Shown here piece after piece: positions 1-5,515 of a DNA stretch of 5,515 nt. Position numbers and translations under genes: made by a program. Origin of the DNA: an uncultured Eubacteriales bacterium (GTDB lineage Bacteria > Bacillota > Clostridia > Lachnospirales > Lachnospiraceae); NCBI GenBank assembly GCA_902772745.1, contig CACYBV010000311.1, forward strand, positions 1-5,515, read 5' to 3'. The notes under the pieces were generated by a model. It searched no databases. It was not told where the DNA came from and was given only the letters and a program-made list of their open reading frames with translations. Each line of letters opens with the position of its first letter. Position 1 is the first letter of the stretch.

Positions 1-267
1 ACAGGCCTTGATGATTCCAAAGAGAATCTTATAATCCGGATTACGGACAACGGCCCCGGATATTCCATTAATATTTTGGAAAAACTGAATCAGCCAACAG
101 CAGAATTCAATTTCGACGCACAGCATGTCGGAATCCTGAACCTGAAATACCGCTGCAGGCTGATGTATGACGGCAGGGAACAGTTCAGGTTTTACAACGC
201 TCCGCAGGGCGGCGCGGCAACAGAAATAACACTTCCGGAGAATGCATATGAATATACTGATCATTGA
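1..267 (+). CDS. Sensor histidine kinase, LytS/YesM type, C-terminal fragment
   Basis: This is the last 88 codons of a gene that begins upstream of the window; the frame is open from base 1 to a TGA at 265-267. The fragment is the ATP-binding (HATPase_c) part of a histidine kinase. It shows the ADP-binding box ITDNGPGYS (about residues 14-22 of the fragment), then HVGILNLKYRCRLMY, which fits the GxxN...R(L) segment of YesM/LytS kinases, and ends with GGAATEITLP, the usual last strand of the fold. In this family the kinase is a membrane protein that phosphorylates a partner response regulator, and YesM-type members usually sit beside AraC-type regulators and sugar-uptake genes, as here. The sensing, membrane and phospho-histidine (DHp) parts are out of view, so the signal cannot be read. 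The 3' end overlaps the regulator gene, which suggests coupled translation and a cognate pair. Confidence 0.9.
   Translation, partial: TGLDDSKENLIIRITDNGPGYSINILEKLNQPTAEFNFDAQHVGILNLKYRCRLMYDGREQFRFYNAPQGGAATEITLPENAYEYTDH
237..240 (+). promoter_or_regulatory. Ribosome-binding site deciding the response regulator start
   Basis: A GGAG core lies inside the end of the kinase gene. It is 7 bases from the ATG at 248 but only 1 base from the in-frame ATG at 242. Normal spacing therefore favours 248, giving a protein that starts MNILIIDDEP, the usual beginning of a receiver domain. Confidence 0.6.
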
Positions 268-1849
268 CGATGAACCGCTGATACTGAATACGGTACGAAT
301 GCAGCTGCAGGAAATGAACCTGCCGTTTCAGGATATCGATACGGCGGGATCCGCCGAAGAAGCCCGCACGCTTACACAGAAAAAGGATTATGCGATCTTT
401 CTGTGCGACATCGTCATGCCCGAAGAGGATGGGATTTCTTTTGCCCGGTGGGCGCTTGAACGCTTCCCGGACAGCAAGTTTGTCTTCCTGACCGCCCACG
501 CGGATTTTGAATACATGAAAGAAGCCATCTCCATGCAGAGCTTCGATTATGTGCTTCAGCCCGTCGCGAAGGAAGAGCTCCGGTCTGTCATTGAACGGGC
601 GCTTCACCAGATTTCCATCGAAGAAAAAAACCGCCGTCTGATGGAAAAAGGGAGTTTCTATGAGAATCATGAACAGAATATCCTGGAAGCAAACTCCTAT
701 CGGTATCTCACAGGACTGTCGCTGGATGACAGCTTCCTGCAGAAGCTTCTTTCCGACTGCTTCGGGAGCTTCCATGAAGACTGGCGGTACCTGGCTTATT
801 ATCTGCAGCTTCTTACGGAAAGTCCCGTTAATAATACGGATGACAAGTCGCTGTTCCGCTCCATCTACAAAAATGTGGCGGATGAAACCATGCAGCCCCT
901 GGGGCTCGAGAACGCGCTGATCGTCCGGGACAACGGCTCCGGAGATTATATCGGAATCCTCTGCTTCCCCGAAGAGAAAGAACCGGCGTTTCCGCTTGTC
1001 CTTCAGCGGCTTGAGGAACTGCGCGTGTTTTTCGGCAAACTTCTCCGGCTGCAGGCCGCCGTGTACTGCGGAAGATATGAGGATTACGACGATCTTCCCG
1101 CTTCGGTGCAGGAAATTCTCGAAGAGACCAGGAACAATGTCCGCGGCGCCAGCCATGTATATCAGGTCGGGGATCTGAGTTCTCTTTCCTCCTCCGGCTA
1201 TTCCTTTGAGCAGGAATCCTCGACATGGAAGTCGCTTCTGCAGAAAAACCGGCTGACGGATTTTAAAGACAGTGTCTTCCGCTATCTTGATTATCACTCA
1301 GGGCGCGAAGCCGTCAACCGTGATTTTCTCATGAGATTCCATCAGAGAGTATCCGAACTGATTCTGGGGTATATGGCTGCGGAAGATATTTCCAGCACCG
1401 ATATTTTCGATGAGAATTTTTCATACTACGATTTCATGTACTGTTATGATACGGTTTCGCGTCTGAAAGAGGGTCTCTCCCGGGTCTTCCTGAAACTGTA
1501 TGAAAAAATCGATATTCCGGGGGAAGAACTCATACAGAAGACGGTACGCTATATCCGAAGCAATCTGGATCGGGAACTTCTCGTGACGGAAATCGCAGAT
1601 TACGTCGCGCTCAGCCCGGTTTACCTGACCCGGGCCTTTAAGAAAGCGACCGGATCCTCGCTGAAGCGCTTTATCGAAAACGAAAAAATCGAAGCAGCCA
1701 AGCATCTTCTCACGATGACGGATCTCCCGGTTTCCGTCATCTCCGGTCACGTCGGATACGCGAATTACAGCAATTTTACCCGGTCTTTCAAACTGCTGAC
1801 AGGATATACGCCTTCCGAATACCGCAGCACGCCTCAGGATAAAGCCTGA
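248..1849 (+). CDS. Response regulator, YesN type: receiver plus AraC DNA-binding domain
   Basis: A 533-residue cytoplasmic transcription regulator, probable partner of the kinase just upstream. Residues 1-120 form a receiver domain: acidic pair Asp7/Asp8, phosphorylation site Asp54 in CDIVMPEEDG, and Thr82 in FLTAHADFEY. The lysine normally found before the proline of the beta5 motif is replaced: the protein reads DYVLQPV, with Gln104. Residues about 120-425 are a long, poorly conserved middle part that begins with a charged, probably helical linker, as in YesN relatives. Residues about 429-527 are an AraC-type domain with two helix-turn-helix units (LLVTEIADYVALSPVYLTRAF and then VSVISGHVGYANYSNFTRSF) closing with the family's TGYTPSEYR. 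Its length is typical of YesN proteins. ATG 248 is preferred to ATG 242 because of the Shine-Dalgarno spacing. It likely activates the downstream uptake and hydrolase genes when phosphorylated; target sites are not visible. Confidence 0.93.
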   Translation: MNILIIDDEPLILNTVRMQLQEMNLPFQDIDTAGSAEEARTLTQKKDYAIFLCDIVMPEEDGISFARWALERFPDSKFVFLTAHADFEYMKEAISMQSFDYVLQPVAKEELRSVIERALHQISIEEKNRRLMEKGSFYENHEQNILEANSYRYLTGLSLDDSFLQKLLSDCFGSFHEDWRYLAYYLQLLTESPVNNTDDKSLFRSIYKNVADETMQPLGLENALIVRDNGSGDYIGILCFPEEKEPAFPLVLQRLEELRVFFGKLLRLQAAVYCGRYEDYDDLPASVQEILEETRNNVRGASHVYQVGDLSSLSSSGYSFEQESSTWKSLLQKNRLTDFKDSVFRYLDYHSGREAVNRDFLMRFHQRVSELILGYMAAEDISSTDIFDENFSYYDFMYCYDTVSRLKEGLSRVFLKLYEKIDIPGEELIQKTVRYIRSNLDRELLVTEIADYVALSPVYLTRAFKKATGSSLKRFIENEKIEAAKHLLTMTDLPVSVISGHVGYANYSNFTRSFKLLTGYTPSEYRSTPQDKA

Positions 1850-1862
1850 TTTCAGCATAGTG

Positions 1863-1869
1863 AAGGGGA
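1863..1869 (+). promoter_or_regulatory. Ribosome-binding site deciding the binding-protein start
   Basis: The sequence AAGGGGA lies 5 bases before the ATG at 1875. An in-frame GTG at 1860 lies upstream of this site and has no comparable site of its own, and translation from 1875 gives a clean MKK-type signal peptide. The start is therefore placed at 1875. Confidence 0.75.
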
Positions 1870-1874
1870 AACAG

Positions 1875-3398
1875 ATGAAAAAACTGCTTGCTTTTGTACT
1901 TGTGCTTGCGATGATGCTCTCTCCTGCAGCATGCAGCAATATCCGGAAGGAAAAGGACGCGCCGGAAACAGACATGGCCGGGCAAAGCACCGATGTCTCC
2001 GGCTGGCCTGTCATCAGAATGGAGGTCCTCGTCTTTTCCAATGCTGAAAACAAAGAGGAACTGGTCGAAAACGCCCTGAACGAATATCTTGTATCGATCC
2101 GGGCGGGCGTTCAGGCCGATCTGGTTCCGATCGCCTTAGGAAACCGCCAGACAACCCTGACCCTGATGCTTTCGGACAAAACCAATCCCATCGATCTGTA
2201 TGCCTGGAGATGGTACGCTACCGTAACCGAGCTGGTTGAAAATGAACAGTGCATATCCCTTGAAAAATACCGCGATGTCTACCCAAAGCTCTGGGAACTT
2301 TTCCCCGAAGCCGTCTATGATACATGCAGGGTGAACGGCGAGCAGTACTCTATCCCCGGTGCGGACTCCTTCGGTAACTTCCAGGTCTATGCGATGAGAA
2401 AGGATATCGCCGATGAAGTCGGTCTCGGAGACAGGCACGGCGCAAGACTGACGCTTGACGATCTCGAGCCCTATCTTGAAAAGGCGGAAGAACTGCACCC
2501 CGAGCTCTGCTGGATGAGCGATATGTGGGTCAAACCCGTGCAGGAAATCGACGACCTTGGCGATAACCACGCGCTCGGCGTACTGATGGACCGCGGATAC
2601 AGCAATACGGCTATAGTAAATTATTATGCGAGCGATGCGTTCCGCGCTTACTGTAAACGCTGCAGAAAATACGCGGATATGGGCTTTTTCTGTGACGATC
2701 CTCTGAACAACTCCCTCATGGGGGCTTCGATGGTCAACGACGGTATCTGCGGCGGATTCATGTTCGAAGGCTACTCCTGCGATTATGCGAATTCCCTGAT
2801 GAAGGCACAGTGTCCGGATTATCCGATGGTTGTCTTCCAGCTCACGGAACCCGGCTGCGACAATTCCTGCGTTTATAACGGCTGGCAGATTTCCGGCATC
2901 TGCGAACATCCGGATGAAGCGATGAAGCTTCTGTATCTGGCCTATACAGACAGTAACGTCGGACGGTTTCTCGCGATGGGCATCGAAGGCGTCACCTACC
3001 GGGTTGACGAAAACGGCTGCGCCTGGTATGCGGACGGCGTCACCGCCGACAACTGCGGCTGGAACATGTCCGCTCCGTGGTTCTATCCGAACGAATGTCT
3101 CTGCCTGCCCTTCGAAACCGATGACTCCACCTATTACACCGGTATGATGGACTTCTGGAACGATCCGCGCGTTCGCTACTCCAAAGGTGCCGGCTTTGTC
3201 TTTGACAGCCGGGAAGTATACGAAGAGGTCAGAGCCTGCAGCGCAGTCGTCGACGAGTACCGCCCGGCGCTGATGGCCGGACAGGTTGACGTGGATGAGT
3301 ATCTGCAGCGGTTCAATGAAGAACTCCATAAGAACGGCATTGATGCTGTTGCAGCCGAAATGCAGAGACAGCTGGACGCTTTTACTTCGTCGAAATAA
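1875..3398 (+). CDS. ABC importer solute-binding lipoprotein with DUF3502-like C-terminus (sugar uptake)
   Basis: A 507-residue exported protein, probably held on the outer face of the membrane by a lipid, that would capture a sugar and deliver it to an ABC importer of the LplB/LplC (CUT1) kind. Residues 1-20 are a lipoprotein-like signal peptide: MKK, a hydrophobic stretch, then LSPAAC with Cys20; Pro at -3 is not the usual residue. From about residue 46 a first strand (RMEVLVF) opens a family-1 solute-binding fold. The last 70 residues, from GAGFVFDS (about 438) to AAEMQRQLDAF, closely fit the C-terminus of DUF3502/LipO-type binding proteins, including the NGIDAVAAEMQRQLD ending. The mature chain has 17 cysteines besides Cys20, including a CKRC motif at 260-263, high for this family. 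The gene follows the regulator by 25 bases and precedes an arabinofuranosidase, which suggests an arabinose-containing oligosaccharide as ligand; this is inferred from context only. No permease or ATPase gene is in view. Confidence 0.88.
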   Translation: MKKLLAFVLVLAMMLSPAACSNIRKEKDAPETDMAGQSTDVSGWPVIRMEVLVFSNAENKEELVENALNEYLVSIRAGVQADLVPIALGNRQTTLTLMLSDKTNPIDLYAWRWYATVTELVENEQCISLEKYRDVYPKLWELFPEAVYDTCRVNGEQYSIPGADSFGNFQVYAMRKDIADEVGLGDRHGARLTLDDLEPYLEKAEELHPELCWMSDMWVKPVQEIDDLGDNHALGVLMDRGYSNTAIVNYYASDAFRAYCKRCRKYADMGFFCDDPLNNSLMGASMVNDGICGGFMFEGYSCDYANSLMKAQCPDYPMVVFQLTEPGCDNSCVYNGWQISGICEHPDEAMKLLYLAYTDSNVGRFLAMGIEGVTYRVDENGCAWYADGVTADNCGWNMSAPWFYPNECLCLPFETDDSTYYTGMMDFWNDPRVRYSKGAGFVFDSREVYEEVRACSAVVDEYRPALMAGQVDVDEYLQRFNEELHKNGIDAVAAEMQRQLDAFTSSK

Positions 3399-3441
3399 AG
3401 CAGCAGCTTCATCCGGCTGAAAAACCGTATTTTAAACCTTC

Positions 3442-3448
3442 AGGGAGG
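3442..3448 (+). promoter_or_regulatory. Ribosome-binding site of the arabinofuranosidase gene
   Basis: AGGGAGG is a near-perfect Shine-Dalgarno sequence 8 bases before the ATG at 3457. It fixes the start of the GH51 gene within the 58-base gap after the binding-protein gene. No promoter or strong terminator is seen in that gap, so read-through from upstream is likely. Confidence 0.8.
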
Positions 3449-3456
3449 ATAACGAC

Positions 3457-5515
3457 ATGAAAAACACAGTTACAATCAACACAAAAGAGCCTCGCTTTTC
3501 CACAGCTCCGGAGCTCTACGGACTCTTCTTTGAGGATATCAACCACGCAGCGGACGGCGGTCTGTATCCGGAGCGTCTGAGAAACCGCGCTTTTGAAGAT
3601 TCACTGGTTCCGGAAGACTGTGAAACGGATCCCGATCACCTGATCTACCTGAACGACGGAAACTGGCCCGGCGTCTTCAACCACGGCGAAGGCATGGATG
3701 AATGGGCGGCCGCGGTGCCGCCGACGGACATTCCGGCCTGGTACGCAGAGAACGCCGAAATGAGGCTTCTCACCGATGGCACGCTGAACGAAAAGCGCAG
3801 GGCGGCGCTTCAGGTGGAATTTGCCCCGGGCGGCTCCCTGAAAAACATCGGGTATTTCGGCATACACGCCGGAAAAGGCGAAAAAACACACTTTTACGCC
3901 TTTCTGAAAGCTGAGAAGGATTCTGTCCTGCTTCTGTCACTTCAGAGCGAAAAGGGCCGGATTTACGGCTCTGAGCGGCTTTTCGTGAAAGCATCCGACG
4001 AATACCTCCGTTATGACGCGGATATTTTCTGCGAAGAGGAACGAAACGACCTCTCTTTGGTGATTGCGAGCGACTCTGAGAACACGGTTGTTTTCGGCTT
4101 CACTTCCCTCATGCCGGAGCACACCTTTAAGGGACACGGCCTGAGAGAAGACCTTGCGCTGCAGCTTAAGAACACGCACAGCAGCTTCATCCGTTTCCCC
4201 GGCGGCTGCGTCGTCGAGGGCATCAACGAAAAAAACACGCTTGCCTTTTCCAAAACGATCGGTCCGGTCTGGGAGCGTCCTTCGGCGCAGCTGATGTGGC
4301 ACTACCGTACGACAAACGGACTCGGTTTCCATGAATACCTGCAGCTATGCGAGGATCTTGAAATGGAAGCGCTTTATGTGTGCAACTGCGGCATGTCCTG
4401 TCAGGCGCGCCACGGGAAAGGCTTCCCGGAGGATGTTACGGAAAAATATCTTCAGGAGGCGCTCGATGCACTTGAGTATGCACTCGGAGGAACCGATACT
4501 AAATTCGGTGCGCTCCGGGCTGAAATGGGTCATCCGGAACCTTTCCGGCTGAAATATGTCGAAATCGGCAACGAAAACTTCGGCCCGCAATACCTTAAAC
4601 GCTATGAAATGTTCTATAAAGCGCTGAAAGAAGCCTGGCCGGATGTGATCTATATCTCAAACGGACACACCGAGCGCGAAGGGCTTCCGACCGAAATCGT
4701 GGACGAGCATTATTACAATGCACCGGAATTCTTCCTCGAAAACACGGAGATGTTCAGCGATTATCCGCGTAAGGGGCCGGATATTTTCCTTGGGGAATAC
4801 GCCGTGAACGGCGGAAAGACCATTGCCTCCTGGGAATGCGCGCTTGCGGAAGCTGCTTTTCTCTGCGGCGTCGAGCAGAATCAGGATATCGTAAAGCTCT
4901 CAGCCTATGCTCCGCTGATGCAGAATTCCGATTATACGGCCTGGAAGCCGAACCTCATCGTCTTCAACAACCATACGGTCTACGGGATCCCAAGCTACCA
5001 TGCAATTTCACTTCTCGCCAAGTATCGGGGTGAATATGTTGTGCCGGTCTCGCTTCAGGGCGTAAAAGAGCCGCCGGCTTATGCAGGCATTCCGGGGATT
5101 CTCGCGGAAAAAGAAGGCTTCTTCTTCCGCGATGTGATAGTCGACGGCCGGCCGGTGTCGGAAAAAGATATGGAAGCCATCTACGGGGAGCTGGAATATG
5201 ATACCGAAAATCAGGCTTACCGGATGATTTTCGGAAATCACAGACATCACTATGCAGGCAAGAACCCGGTATGGAACCAGGCATTTGAGGACTTCATCTA
5301 CAGCGGCGATTTCCGCGAAGTCCCGATTCTCTGGACCATGTTTAAAACCGGGGACCGGGATGAGGTATGCTTCGAATTTGATGCGAAATTTGAGGAATCA
5401 AACGCCGTCAGCTTCTCGGTTTTCAACTCCTGCCCCAGTTCGGATGCCGGATGCAATGAACCGAAGGACACCGAATGGAACCGGCGCATCATAAGGAACC
5501 AGATCTGGCGCATTG
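3457..5515 (+). CDS. GH51 alpha-L-arabinofuranosidase, large type, 3' end outside the window
   Basis: An open frame of 686 codons that runs off the right edge, so it has no stop here. The enzyme should release terminal alpha-L-arabinofuranosyl units from arabinan or arabinoxylan fragments with retention of configuration. There is no signal peptide, so it acts in the cytoplasm on imported oligosaccharides. Residues 21-50 carry the GH51 opening YGLFFEDINHAADGGLYPE. Residues about 60-235 are probably the carbohydrate-binding-like module of the large, plant/Bacteroides-like GH51 type. The barrel follows with RFPGGCVVEG (from Arg246), the acid/base Glu373 in VEIGNENFG, His418 in DEHYY, and the nucleophile Glu447 in IFLGEYAV. 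The 74-residue spacing between the two glutamates fits the large type rather than the shorter AbfA type. From about residue 535 the sequence leaves the pattern I know for the C-terminal beta domain and looks like an inserted module. Gene symbol left empty because several GH51 names are in use. Confidence 0.92.
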   Translation, partial: MKNTVTINTKEPRFSTAPELYGLFFEDINHAADGGLYPERLRNRAFEDSLVPEDCETDPDHLIYLNDGNWPGVFNHGEGMDEWAAAVPPTDIPAWYAENAEMRLLTDGTLNEKRRAALQVEFAPGGSLKNIGYFGIHAGKGEKTHFYAFLKAEKDSVLLLSLQSEKGRIYGSERLFVKASDEYLRYDADIFCEEERNDLSLVIASDSENTVVFGFTSLMPEHTFKGHGLREDLALQLKNTHSSFIRFPGGCVVEGINEKNTLAFSKTIGPVWERPSAQLMWHYRTTNGLGFHEYLQLCEDLEMEALYVCNCGMSCQARHGKGFPEDVTEKYLQEALDALEYALGGTDTKFGALRAEMGHPEPFRLKYVEIGNENFGPQYLKRYEMFYKALKEAWPDVIYISNGHTEREGLPTEIVDEHYYNAPEFFLENTEMFSDYPRKGPDIFLGEYAVNGGKTIASWECALAEAAFLCGVEQNQDIVKLSAYAPLMQNSDYTAWKPNLIVFNNHTVYGIPSYHAISLLAKYRGEYVVPVSLQGVKEPPAYAGIPGILAEKEGFFFRDVIVDGRPVSEKDMEAIYGELEYDTENQAYRMIFGNHRHHYAGKNPVWNQAFEDFIYSGDFREVPILWTMFKTGDRDEVCFEFDAKFEESNAVSFSVFNSCPSSDAGCNEPKDTEWNRRIIRNQIWRI

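Noticed and set aside
185..1297. Long minus-strand open frame (370 codons) opposite the response regulator
   Set aside because: It lies antisense to a clear receiver/AraC gene, matches no family I recognise, and its composition is that of a shadow of the + strand codons. Such frames are common in GC-biased coding DNA.
1860..1874. Upstream GTG start for the binding protein
   Set aside because: The Shine-Dalgarno AAGGGGA lies after this GTG and 5 bases before ATG 1875, and the extension would put MKGKQ in front of a standard MKK signal peptide.
2136..3329. Long minus-strand open frame (397 codons) opposite the solute-binding protein
   Set aside because: It is fully inside the binding-protein gene on the other strand, and its translation shows no domain, signal peptide or motif. 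The + strand reading has a signal peptide, a family C-terminus and a good ribosome-binding site.
3399..3445. Possible terminator or hairpin in the gap before the GH51 gene
   Set aside because: Only weak pairings exist: CAGC (3401-3404) with GCTG (3416-3419), and CTGAA (3417-3421) with TTCAG (3439-3443) across a 17-base loop. There is no GC-rich stem followed by a T-run.
3601..5513. Several short open frames on both strands within the GH51 region
   Set aside because: All lie within the continuous + strand GH51 frame, which carries both catalytic glutamates and conserved motifs over 686 codons. They are shadows, and none has a good ribosome-binding site or a recognisable product.

Overview
The window looks like part of a carbohydrate-use gene cluster from a Gram-positive anaerobe of the Clostridia (Lachnospiraceae/Oscillospiraceae-like, as found in gut or rumen). 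This rests on the YesM/YesN-style two-component pair, the lipoprotein-type solute-binding protein with a DUF3502-like C-terminus, the strong purine-rich ribosome-binding sites, and moderate GC content. It is inferred from gene families and style; no marker gene is present, so the taxon is not fixed.

Layout: four genes, all on the + strand, tightly packed and probably one transcription unit. (1) Bases 1-267 are the C-terminal end of a LytS/YesM-type sensor histidine kinase; the rest lies upstream of the window. (2) Bases 248-1849 are a YesN-type response regulator with an N-terminal receiver and a C-terminal AraC DNA-binding domain, overlapping the kinase gene by 20 bases. (3) Bases 1875-3398 are a putative lipid-anchored sugar-binding protein of an ABC importer, 25 bases after the regulator. 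(4) From base 3457 to the right edge runs a large cytoplasmic GH51 alpha-L-arabinofuranosidase, still open at the end of the window, 58 bases after the binding protein. No gap without a gene exceeds 58 bases. No RNA gene, mobile element, CRISPR array, promoter or convincing terminator was seen.

How the genes could work together (inference): the kinase senses an extracellular sugar or a loaded binding protein, the AraC-type regulator switches on the cluster, the lipoprotein captures an arabinose-containing oligosaccharide, and the arabinofuranosidase removes arabinofuranosyl units after uptake. The importer's two membrane permeases are not in the window.

I see no new kind of system here. The points most worth a second look are a receiver lacking its conserved lysine (Gln104), an unusually cysteine-rich solute-binding protein, and an extra domain in the C-terminal part of the GH51 enzyme that I can only tentatively relate to a lectin-like fold.
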